Shown: positions 1 through 7,128 of the stretch, one piece after another
Numbering within the stretch: the stretch's first letter is position 1
Layout: every line of letters starts with the position of its first letter
DNA from: Nosocomiicoccus massiliensis
GTDB lineage: Bacteria > Bacillota > Bacilli > Staphylococcales > Salinicoccaceae
Reading direction: 5' to 3'
Length of the DNA stretch: 64,000 bases
NCBI RefSeq assembly: GCF_002871345.2
Contig: NZ_CP136964.1
Location: forward strand, 744,001-808,000
Position numbers and translations under genes: made by a program
The notes under the pieces: generated by a model
Database searches by the model: none
What the model was told of the DNA's origin: nothing
What the model saw: only the letters and a program-made list of their open reading frames with translations

Positions 1-70
1 GGGAAATAACATATTATATTTTATGATATAATTATTAGGGCTTCTTTTTTAAAATAAAGGGGTGTTTAAT

Positions 71-613
71 ATGTTGATTGGTTATATAAGACCTGAAAGT
101 GATGATGATAATTATAATAAACAAATAACAACACTTCGTGAAATAAATTGCGATAAAATAATTATCGAAAATCATTCTTCCGCAAAGAATCGAACTAAAC
201 TTAACGAAATGATCCATACACTTGAACAAGGTGACAAAATAATAATCACTAAATTATATTCGCTAGCGGACTCTACACTACATTTAGTCGAGCTATTACA
301 GATGATTGAAGACAAAGGTGCCTACATAAAATCAATTAGAGAAGATATTGATACGAGCAATGAAAGTGGGTATCAATTTAGTTATATTGTAAAACATCTA
401 GTTGAATTTCAAAGTGATGTAATTAGCGAAAAGACCAAGAAGGGATTAAATAAGGCAAAACAAAGAGGAGTTACTGCCGGAAGACCACGATTACCTGATG
501 AAAATGTAAAACGCGCTATTAATATGTATCAAAGTAAAAAATATAGCCTATCTGAAATAAGAAATGAAACTGGTATTAGTAAATCTACCTTATATAGATA
601 TCTTGAAAGTTAA
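71..613 (+). CDS. Resolvase-like serine recombinase family protein with altered active site
   Basis: Small (180 aa) protein with the layout of Tn3/Sin-type resolvases: an N-terminal catalytic-like domain (about residues 1-125), then a GRP linker and a C-terminal helix-turn-helix ending in SKSTLYRYLES. The ATG at 71 is preferred because AAAGGGG lies just upstream; an in-frame GTG at 62 overlaps that site. Compared with canonical resolvases, the YxRVS motif reads YIRPES, shifting the serine by one residue. The LDRLGRD arginine motif reads LYSLADS, so both active-site arginines are absent. The SEKTKKGL segment at the start of the long helix is kept. It may bind DNA without being a normal recombinase; I recall related staphylococcal plasmid proteins of this type, so it may be a conserved variant family rather than a decayed gene. 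Confidence 0.75.
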   Translation: MLIGYIRPESDDDNYNKQITTLREINCDKIIIENHSSAKNRTKLNEMIHTLEQGDKIIITKLYSLADSTLHLVELLQMIEDKGAYIKSIREDIDTSNESGYQFSYIVKHLVEFQSDVISEKTKKGLNKAKQRGVTAGRPRLPDENVKRAINMYQSKKYSLSEIRNETGISKSTLYRYLES

Positions 614-661
614 TTATCATTCTACATTCAAAGAAACAGTTTAATCCTATATTGTTAATTT

Positions 662-704
662 AAACTAACGTAGCATATTCTGAAAATACGCTGCGTTAGT
701 TTTT
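662..704. terminator. Bidirectional terminator between resolvase gene and recombinase remnant
   Basis: A 13-bp stem with one mismatch (AAACTAACGTAGC against GCTGCGTTAGTTT) is followed by TTTTATTTTA on the plus strand. It sits between convergent genes and can serve both. Confidence 0.7.
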
Positions 705-707
705 ATT

Positions 708-943
708 TTATATTGCTATTTCCTTTTCAATACCCGATTTAAACTCAATCGTTAAATTCCTTTTATGAATCGTCACTCTTTCAATTAACTGCCTTACAAG
801 CAGGTCATCGTATGTTTCAAGTTGCTGCGGTTGCTCTTTTAAATACTTTGTCATTTCTACAATCCGCTGTCTAAGTCCTTCTCGCGCTACGTTTTTCATC
901 ATGACTTCCTGCTTCAGTTCCCGCAATCGATATATTTCTTCGT
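708..943 (-). pseudogene. C-terminal fragment of a large serine recombinase, fused to terminase
   Basis: The last 77 or so codons of this open frame match the C-terminal tail of the large serine recombinase at 8780-10345. Both share an IYxxREEKQ-like coiled-coil start, a LETYDxxLVxxxxERV segment and an EFKSxxxxEI ending. The frame is continuous with the upstream terminase remnant: the shift from terminase (DRVPYE) to recombinase sequence is near 940. The catalytic domain, recombinase domain and zinc ribbon are absent, so this is a deletion remnant of another recombinase gene. Confidence 0.75.
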
Positions 944-2088
944 AAGGTACTCTGTCCCGATCCACACGCTGTCTAATGTTTTCTTCAGGTATCCAAAAGT
1001 AAGGCAAAACAACATATTTATCACCTTCATATTCTGGTGGAAAGATTAAAACAAATGCGGTTATATCTGTTGTCGATGATAAGTCTAAACCCGCATAGCA
1101 CTCTCTACCAATTAAACTTTCAGGGTCAACTGGCAAACCACATCTGTCCCACTTTTCCATTGGCATCCATCTGACAGATTGCTTTACCCATTGATTCAGT
1201 CGTAACTGCCTAAACAAGTTCTCCTCAGCAGGGTTTTGTTTGGCACTTTCACATGCTTGTTCGACTTTCTCAATATCAACTGTAATTCCTAGTGATGGAT
1301 TTGCCTTCTTCCAAACTTCAGGGTCTGTCCAATCATCATCTTCCTCTGCACCATAGATAACAGGATAAAAAGTAGGATTCTATTTTTCTTCCCTCAAGTA
1401 CATCTTTTGCTTTCTGATGTACTTCGTAACATATTGAATACTGGTCATTTCCTGCAGTTGTGATTAAGAAATACAATGGTTGTTTCCTTGCGTCCCCTGA
1501 ACCATGAGTCATAACATCGTATAGCCTTCGGTTCGGTTGTGCATGTAACTCATCAAAAACTACCCCATGGACGTTCAATCCATGTTTTGTATAAGCTTCC
1601 GCAGATAACACTTGATAGAAACCACCCAATGGTTTATAAATCAATCGTTTTTGTGAAAGGACGGGTTTAAATCGTGCCTTAAGTGCGGGTGATTGTTCCA
1701 CCATATCAACTGCAACGTCAAATACAATCGATGCTTGTTGCCTATCCGCAGCACATCCATATACTTCTCCACCATGTTCAAAGTCACCACATGTTAAAAG
1801 TAAGGCAACCGCAGCGGCAAGTTCTGACTTTCCTTGTTTCTTAGCTATCTCAATATAGGCAGTATTAAACTGTCGATAGCCATTAGGCTTCATCGTCCCA
1901 AATACATCTCGAATAATCTGCTCCTGCCAATCTATCAAGTCAAAGTTTTTTCCAAACCATTCACCTTTTGTATGTTTTAAATAACTTATAAAGTTTACTG
2001 CCATATCAGCAGCATCCTTATCGTAGTAAGATTGTTCAGCTTTAAAGATTGTTGGTTTATAAATTTCTAGCTTTCTAATTATAACCAC
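941..2088 (-). pseudogene. Phage terminase large subunit remnant (frameshifted, 3' truncated)
   Basis: The N-terminal part (250 codons from a GTG at 2088) has the HK97/P27-type terminase ATPase features: IDWQEQIIRD, Walker A region KKQGKSELAAAVALLL, Walker B VVFDELHAQ, and LITTAGN. After GRKIE the frame is lost at about 1380-1390. The adjacent frame then continues with YGAEEDDDWTDPEVWKKANP and AKQNPAEENLFRQLRLNQW, then the nuclease-domain start GLDLSSTTDITAF. The gene stops matching terminase at about 941, where recombinase sequence begins, so most of the nuclease domain is missing. No other packaging or capsid genes are nearby. It is a lone prophage relic. Confidence 0.85.
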
Positions 2089-2141
2089 CCCCTTAGCAAA
2101 TAAAAAAACTAAATGAATTTATAAAGTTTTGCACGACAAAA

Positions 2142-2165
2142 AAGCCCAGATTGCTATCTGAGCTT
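2142..2165 (-). terminator. Rho-independent terminator, minus strand
   Basis: A 10-bp stem with one G:T-type mismatch (AAGCCCAGAT / ATCTGAGCTT, loop TGCT) is followed on the minus strand by TTTTTTGTCG. It points towards the terminase remnant. The gene it once ended is not visible. Confidence 0.55.
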
Positions 2166-2278
2166 AAGACATCTATTTAATTGTTCCACAATCTGTACCC
2201 TTTTGCAGAACAATATTCACTGTTTAATTCACAATTTATGTGTTAAAATAACTTTAGGTTTAACAAGGAGGAATTTAA

Positions 2279-2326
2279 ATGGGTAATTGTTCATTATTTG
2301 TAATTGACTTCTCCATTTTCGTCTAA
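2279..2326 (+). CDS. erm leader peptide 1 (15 aa)
   Basis: Open frame MGNCSLFVIDFSIFV preceded by AAGGAGG eight bases upstream. It lies just 5' of a clear Erm leader peptide, as leader peptide 1 does in erm(A)-type loci, which have a 15-aa and a 19-aa leader in tandem. The sequence itself is not a recognised leader; position, length and ribosome site are the evidence. It would add a second macrolide-sensing step to translational attenuation. Confidence 0.55.
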   Translation: MGNCSLFVIDFSIFV

Positions 2327-2360
2327 GTTTTAACACTTAAAACGGAAGGAGAATTAGCAC

Positions 2361-2420
2361 TTGGGTATTTTTAGCATTTTTGTAATAAATACAGTTCATT
2401 ATCAACCAAATGAAAAATAA
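2361..2420 (+). CDS. erm leader peptide 2 (19 aa, ErmC/ErmA type)
   Basis: TTG-initiated frame MGIFSIFVINTVHYQPNEK, preceded by GGAAGGAG. It carries the IFVI ribosome-stalling motif and the VHYQPN tail of the ErmC leader (and FSIFVIN of the ErmA leader 2). In inducible erm genes a macrolide-bound ribosome stalls at this motif and rearranges the downstream hairpins so that the methylase start is exposed. Here the methylase gene now lies about 1.45 kb away because an IS30-family element sits between leader and gene. Confidence 0.9.
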   Translation: MGIFSIFVINTVHYQPNEK

Positions 2421-2423
2421 TTG

Positions 2424-2436
2424 GTTATAATGAATT
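2424..2436. repeat. Left 13-bp target duplication of IS30 copy A
   Basis: GTTATAATGAATT here is repeated exactly at 3822-3834, immediately outside the two ends of the element. It is also segment 2 of the erm attenuator. Confidence 0.85.
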
Positions 2437-2535
2437 GGAAGATTTTATAATCAACCTAGCCACTTAAAATAAAAAAAGCCATGTGAATTTCATGTTATAT
2501 TGAATGTACCACCAACCAATATAAGGAGAATTCAC

Positions 2536-3612
2536 ATGACCCATGTAGATAATAACACAGAATCACGCAAATCTAAACACCTTACATACGGTGAAATGAA
2601 GAAAATTGAAGCGTATAAAGCACTTGATTTATCCAATCGAAAGATTGCGTCTTTGCTTGGACGTAGTCCACAAACCATCAATAATGCCATCAATACAGCG
2701 TCTGTCACGCAGAAAAGCCAACAGAAACAGAATGGCAAGACGTATACCTACTATAAAAAGGTCTACTCCGCAGAGCTGCATCATGACATTTATCTGCGAA
2801 ATCGTGCGAACTGTGGCCGCCGTCCCAAATGGGTGGAAACGGAGCGATTCACTGAATGGGCGGATCGAAAAATGCTTGAAGACAAATGGTCTCCAGATAC
2901 AGTGGTTAATAAAGCCATGGACCTGTTTGATCCGGCGATCATTCCAAGTACTTCAACCCTCTACAATTGGATCGACAGTGGCATCATGCGCACCAAGAAT
3001 ATCGACTTACTCGAAAAGGTTGGACGGAAACCGCGGTCTACCAAAGGTCGAGTGCGACGAAATGTAAAAGTTTTGGGTACCTCAATCGAAGAACGGCCAA
3101 AATCCGTAGAGAATCGCCAAGAATTTGGTCATTGGGAAATTGATACCGTCATTGGAAAAATTGATGCCGATGAACCTGTTCTATTGACGCTCGTAGAGCG
3201 AAAGACACGCTTTGAGAAAATTTTCAAAATTGCGGGTCAGAGAGCTGATGCGGTAGACCAAACTCTGCAGAGCTTTATACAGTCCTTAAAAGGATTGGAC
3301 AGTCAGATTTTTAAAACAGTCACTTCGGATAACGGAAGTGAGTTCGCCAACCTATCCCATCTGTCTGAAGAAACCGATGTGTATTTTTGCCATCCTTTTG
3401 CTTCTTTTGAACGTGGAACGAGTGAGAATCAACATAAGATTATCCGGCGTTTCTTGCCGAAACATCAGTCTCTTAAAGAAGTAAGCGACCGCCAGGTCCA
3501 GCGGATTCAACAATGGATGAACGATTATCCAAGAAGAATTCTGGACTATAAAACACCCCACCAGGCTTTTGTGCAAGAGTTGAAGCAATTGGATTTAGAA
3601 CTGGCTGCTTAA
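2536..3612 (+). CDS. IS30-family transposase (358 aa), copy A
   Basis: DDE-type transposase. An N-terminal helix-turn-helix (LSNRKIASLLGRSPQTI, about residues 30-50) binds the ends. The catalytic core shows HWEIDTV, TSDNGSEF and FERGTSENQHKIIRRFLPK, which supply the D, D and E residues of IS30 enzymes. The ATG at 2536 is chosen because ATAAGGAG lies upstream; an in-frame TTG at 2500 has no ribosome site. The translated protein is identical to that of copy B, so both are full length and probably active or recently so. Confidence 0.93.
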   Translation: MTHVDNNTESRKSKHLTYGEMKKIEAYKALDLSNRKIASLLGRSPQTINNAINTASVTQKSQQKQNGKTYTYYKKVYSAELHHDIYLRNRANCGRRPKWVETERFTEWADRKMLEDKWSPDTVVNKAMDLFDPAIIPSTSTLYNWIDSGIMRTKNIDLLEKVGRKPRSTKGRVRRNVKVLGTSIEERPKSVENRQEFGHWEIDTVIGKIDADEPVLLTLVERKTRFEKIFKIAGQRADAVDQTLQSFIQSLKGLDSQIFKTVTSDNGSEFANLSHLSEETDVYFCHPFASFERGTSENQHKIIRRFLPKHQSLKEVSDRQVQRIQQWMNDYPRRILDYKTPHQAFVQELKQLDLELAA

Positions 3613-3613
3613 T

Positions 3614-3737
3614 CTTTTGCTTGACCTGGGGCCCTTATGGGCATGACTTGCCCTGTGTGTTGTTTGAAGTTGAACGCAAACATCCACCACACATCCCGCT
3701 TTGCGGATATCTTGCCCATACCCACGTCAAGCAAAAG
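3614..3737 (+). other. Hairpin-rich non-coding tail inside IS30 copy A
   Basis: Just after the transposase stop, CTTTTGCTTGAC (3614-3625) pairs perfectly with GTCAAGCAAAAG (3726-3737). Nested within are TATGGGCATG / CTTGCCCATA and weaker complementarity, so most of the 124 nt can fold into one long imperfect hairpin. The same segment is at 35851-35974 in copy B. It may end transposase transcripts or block read-through; no function is shown. Confidence 0.5.
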
Positions 3738-3820
3738 ACTGTAAGAAAGCGTACAATATAACTTTGTGAAATTTACTGAAATAACTATTTTCAAGTGGCT
3801 AACTTAAACTTGAAATTTAA

Positions 3821-4613
<793 letters not shown>

Positions 4614-4639
4614 GTGACAAATTCCTTAGCATTTAATAA

Positions 4640-4669
4640 AAAGGATTGCCATCTAGGCAGTCCTTTTTT
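4640..4669 (+). terminator. erm terminator
   Basis: AAAGGATTGCC / GGCAGTCCTTT stem with loop ATCTA-like spacing, followed by TTTTTT, about 27 bases after the erm stop. Confidence 0.8.
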
Positions 4670-4728
4670 GGTATTTTCCATTCACCTAGTGTGTTCAACT
4701 TTGCTTATATATTATCATATTATTCGGA

Positions 4729-5211
4729 CTACACTAATTTCCCTCCATTAGATTCGTTTTCTAAAGTAACACCGTCTTTTTTATATGAATTCTCAACTGC
4801 TCTACGTAAATATTCGACATCAAATCCTGCGCTTTGATAACCTTCTAAAATGATTGAGTAATAGTAACAACTCGGCTGCTCAAGTGGTCTGCCTTCATTC
4901 ATAATATAGACCATCGCATTTACTGTCTTTTTATCTACTTTAACTTTCATCATTTCTTTTCTATACAGATGTGGCCATCCTTCATAACGATCAAGTGCCT
5001 TTTCGTCACTAGAGGTAATCTGCCACACAAGGACCGGAACGCTTTCTCCCTTGCATGGTTCAACCGTTGCAACAGCATGCGCGTGTGGCCCCCTAAAAAC
5101 GAGTTTGTGGTCCTTTATTTCACTTGTTCCTACTAATTTTGCAGTTGGACATTTGTTTGCCATTGGTTCTAAATTTAAATTTGATCCGTAGACAATATAT
5201 AATTTTCCGAT
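4729..5211 (-). CDS. Gamma-glutamylcyclotransferase-like (AIG2/GGCT) protein with non-standard start
   Basis: The frame from the ATG at 5163 encodes 144 aa but lacks the family N-terminus. Reading upstream in frame restores it: GKLYIVYGSNLNLEPMANKCP, with the substrate-loop YGSN motif. The natural start would be the codon at 5211-5209, which is ATC rather than ATG, with AAAGG about ten bases upstream. A TAA at 5259-5257 closes the frame further up, and no ATG, GTG or TTG lies between. The catalytic glutamate region DRYEGWPHLYRK is present. Either ATC initiates weakly, or the gene lost its start codon and only a truncated protein from 5163 is possible. Family members cyclise gamma-glutamyl amines or dipeptides; the substrate here is unknown. 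Confidence 0.65.
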   Translation of the reverse strand: MGKLYIVYGSNLNLEPMANKCPTAKLVGTSEIKDHKLVFRGPHAHAVATVEPCKGESVPVLVWQITSSDEKALDRYEGWPHLYRKEMMKVKVDKKTVNAMVYIMNEGRPLEQPSCYYYSIILEGYQSAGFDVEYLRRAVENSYKKDGVTLENESNGGKLV

Positions 5212-5243
5212 CTTTTCAATCCTTTCATAATTTACTTCTGAAT

Positions 5244-5273
5244 GATTCCGGGTGGCTTAACCAACCCGGAATC
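5244..5273. repeat. Perfect 10-bp hairpin upstream of AIG2 gene
   Basis: GATTCCGGGT (5244-5253) and ACCCGGAATC (5264-5273) with a 10-nt loop. Neither side has a T-run, so a terminator is unlikely. It may mark a mobile-element junction. Confidence 0.4.
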
Positions 5274-5318
5274 TCCATGTCAACCCTGATTTTCAGGGCA
5301 TCTAAAGCTAATAGAAAA

Positions 5319-5365
5319 GGGTTTCGCTCGTTTATCCATCCAAAATAAACTTCAGCGAAACCCTA
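5319..5365. repeat. 11-bp inverted repeat with 25-bp spacer
   Basis: AGGGTTTCGCT (5319-5329) and AGCGAAACCCT (5355-5365). The spacing and intergenic position beside an rlmD fragment suggest a recombinase-related site or relic; no gene is associated. Confidence 0.45.
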
Positions 5366-5398
5366 TAAACCTTATTCTATCAACACTTCAACTCTTCC

Positions 5399-5574
5399 TA
5401 TTCATCCACCCTAGACAATAACGCCACAATTTCACAGTGGGACGAGCCACCAAGCTTGATGTCTAGCGCTTTTTTATGGGTGAGTACGTTTGCGGGAACA
5501 TATCGACTAAAGGTGTACGTACGTGGGAACATATCAATGAATTTACTCAAATTCGGAACCTGAAATAGTTCTAA
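5399..5574 (-). pseudogene. 3'-end fragment of an RlmD-type methyltransferase gene
   Basis: The minus-strand frame contains FIDMFPRT and ends GGSSHCEIVALLSRVDE followed by a stop. The intact rlmD at 13169-14557 ends VDLFPHTVHVELVALLSRVEK. After both stops the DNA shares GTTGAAGTGTT. Between the two matching parts about 30 codons have no counterpart in RlmD. The fragment lies 7.7 kb from the intact gene, in the same orientation, and looks like an old attachment-site remnant left by elements that integrate at the rlmD 3' end. The left coordinate is accurate to a base or two. Confidence 0.55.
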
Positions 5575-5806
5575 TCAATACACAAAAAGACTCCCATTCA
5601 GCCGGGAATTTGTTGCTTCAACTTCTTTTAGATTACGTTTTTCTCGAATAATTTCATTCTAGAAAATAGAATTCCAACTGAACATCGTGTCAGTTGGATA
5701 AAATTGGGTTTATATTAATGATATTGACGTGAAAATTTATTCTTACCTTGATTTTAGAAATAACAATTACATATAATTTCTTAAGTAAATAATTTGTCAA
5801 TAAACT
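5575..5806. other. Intergenic stretch without recognisable gene; one perfect hairpin
   Basis: AT-rich DNA between the rlmD fragment and the SMR operon. The only clear structure is a 9-bp perfect hairpin at 5673-5698 (TCCAACTGA / TCAGTTGGA, 8-nt loop), which lacks a strong T-run on either strand. I see no coding frame with a ribosome site. Confidence 0.5.
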
Positions 5807-6157
5807 TCATAGAGCATTTGAACTACTTAGATTATCAGACTTTTTTTCGAGATTCATGATGACGACACCAACAATAATGATCATAAGACCGAAAACGTTT
5901 AAGCCTGAGAGGATTTCATTAAAAAGAAACATTCCAACTAAAGCTGTTCCTGCAGTCCCAAGTCCAGCCCATATGCTATATGCGACACTTAGTGGAATAA
6001 ACTTTAGAGAAATAATTAACAAAGTAAAAGAAATTCCAAAGCCAATGACAAGAGCAATACTAGGAATTAAATTCGTAAACCCATCAGATAGTTTAAGCAT
6101 CGATGTAGCAAAAATTTCAAATAAAATGGAAGTAAATAAAATCAAATAATATTTCAT
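5807..6157 (-). CDS. SMR-family multidrug efflux subunit (second of a pair)
   Basis: 116 aa with four hydrophobic helices and the conserved membrane glutamate of SMR pumps (ILFEIFATSMLK, E14), then WAGLGTAGTALVG in helix 3. A short hydrophilic tail (EKKSDNLSSSNAL) follows helix 4. Its ribosome site AAGGAG lies between it and the upstream SMR gene 17 bp away. Paired SMR genes usually make an antiparallel heterodimer (as in EbrAB or YkkCD) that exports cationic antiseptics or guanidinium compounds by proton exchange. The last gene of the TetR-SMR-SMR operon. Confidence 0.9.
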   Translation of the reverse strand: MKYYLILFTSILFEIFATSMLKLSDGFTNLIPSIALVIGFGISFTLLIISLKFIPLSVAYSIWAGLGTAGTALVGMFLFNEILSGLNVFGLMIIIVGVVIMNLEKKSDNLSSSNAL

Positions 6158-6174
6158 ACCATAATAACTCCTTT

Positions 6175-6489
6175 TTAAATTCTCATTAATACAACGCCAA
6201 CAATCAGTAAAAGAATACCTACAGCGCCTTGTATAGTTATTTTTTCCTTAAAAATTAAAAAACCTACGAGTGCTGTTAATGCTGTTCCTGTCCCACTCCA
6301 AGCTGCATAAGCGAAACTTAACGGTATGGAAATTAATGACAATGAGAGTAAATAAAAGGCTAACGCATACCCAATAATTACCCCAAGGATTGAAAGTACT
6401 TTTTTATTGCTACTTATTGAAGTTAGTTTCATCATGCTTGTACCAAATACTTCCGCAAGAATCGCACTTACTAAAAATACATATGCCAT
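6175..6489 (-). CDS. SMR-family multidrug efflux subunit (first of a pair)
   Basis: 104 aa, four hydrophobic helices, with the proton/substrate glutamate in AILAEVFGTSMMK (E13) and WSGTGTALTALVG in helix 3. Its ATG follows the TetR gene's TAA directly (TAAATG), so translation is probably coupled to the regulator. Together with the gene downstream it should form a heterodimeric drug/proton antiporter in the membrane. The two proteins differ clearly in sequence, so this is not a recent duplication. Confidence 0.92.
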   Translation of the reverse strand: MAYVFLVSAILAEVFGTSMMKLTSISSNKKVLSILGVIIGYALAFYLLSLSLISIPLSFAYAAWSGTGTALTALVGFLIFKEKITIQGAVGILLLIVGVVLMRI

Positions 6490-7029
6490 TTAAATCACAT
6501 CTCTTTCCATTAAATCACAATAATGAAGCACTATTTTTTCCATTCTTTCTTTAAAAATATCCACATAGCTATACATGATAGAAAACCAAATTCCGTCACA
6601 AATCAAACGCAGTTCTAAAATCTTATCAGGATTTCCTTTGTCTTGATTGAATAGTTTGATCCAGTGTTCAGATACGGATTCCCACAGTTCTATACTCTTT
6701 CCATCTTCTAGAGAAGAAATAAAAACCGATGGAAGCAAAACATTTTCAGTATCATCTAAATAGTCAATGGTTGCTAATGCATATGCCCGTGTAAATTGAT
6801 AAGCTCCAGACAGTTTAGATTTATATTTGTTAATTTTTCCCTCGAATTGTTCTATCACCATTTTATTCATATTTAATAATAATATTTCTTTACTATCAAA
6901 GTGATAGAGAACACCACCTTTTGTAATTCCAGACTTCTCGGCAAGGTACTGCATGGTTAATTTTTGGATACCTTCCTCATTTATAATCTTAGCCGCATTT
7001 GTAAGAAGTTCTTCTTTTTTACTCAACAT
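6490..7029 (-). CDS. TetR-family repressor of the SMR efflux operon
   Basis: 179 aa. The N-terminal TetR helix-turn-helix is clear (TMQYLAEKSGITKGGVLYHFDSKEILL), followed by a variable ligand-binding domain. It is first in the operon with two SMR genes, and its promoter is overlaid by a 34-bp perfect palindrome. This points to an autorepressor that lifts on binding of pump substrates, as QacR does for QacA. The ligand cannot be deduced. Confidence 0.92.
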   Translation of the reverse strand: MLSKKEELLTNAAKIINEEGIQKLTMQYLAEKSGITKGGVLYHFDSKEILLLNMNKMVIEQFEGKINKYKSKLSGAYQFTRAYALATIDYLDDTENVLLPSVFISSLEDGKSIELWESVSEHWIKLFNQDKGNPDKILELRLICDGIWFSIMYSYVDIFKERMEKIVLHYCDLMERDVI

Positions 7030-7047
7030 ACATCACTCCAGTTATCT

Positions 7048-7081
7048 ATATTACTGTACTGAACGTTCAGTACAGTAATAT
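7048..7081. promoter_or_regulatory. 34-bp perfect palindromic operator for the TetR regulator
   Basis: Half-site ATATTACTGTACTGAAC meets its exact reverse complement at 7064/7065. It covers the -10 box and expected transcription start of the TetR-SMR-SMR promoter, so binding would block polymerase directly. Confidence 0.9.
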
Positions 7082-7106
7082 TAGCAAATCATTTTTAAAT
7101 TGTCAA
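7078..7106 (-). promoter_or_regulatory. Promoter of the TetR-SMR operon
   Basis: TTGACA (7106-7101) and TAATAT (7083-7078) on the minus strand with exactly 17 bp between them. This is a near-consensus vegetative promoter, which fits strong expression when derepressed. Confidence 0.88.
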
Positions 7107-7119
7107 TTATTGATTTTAT

Positions 7120-7128
7120 ATAAAATGA
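7120..7128. repeat. 9-bp target duplication of the IS4-family element
   Basis: ATAAAATGA occurs directly outside both ends of the element, here and at 8532-8540. Confidence 0.85.

Noticed and set aside
2606..3067. 153-codon frame inside the IS30 transposase gene
   Set aside because: It is another frame of the transposase, lacks its own ribosome site, and repeats identically in copy B only because the IS is identical.
3609..3794. 61-codon open frame opposite the IS30 tail, also in copy B
   Set aside because: It lies in the hairpin segment, has no ribosome site and no recognisable protein features.
5244..5273. Terminator for the AIG2 region
   Set aside because: A good hairpin, but no T-run follows on either strand.
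5460..5570. Plus-strand peptide with repeated GGGAACATATC
   Set aside because: The minus strand of the same DNA reads as the rlmD 3' fragment (DMFPRT ... VALLSRVDE), which explains the repeats; the plus-strand frame has no start.
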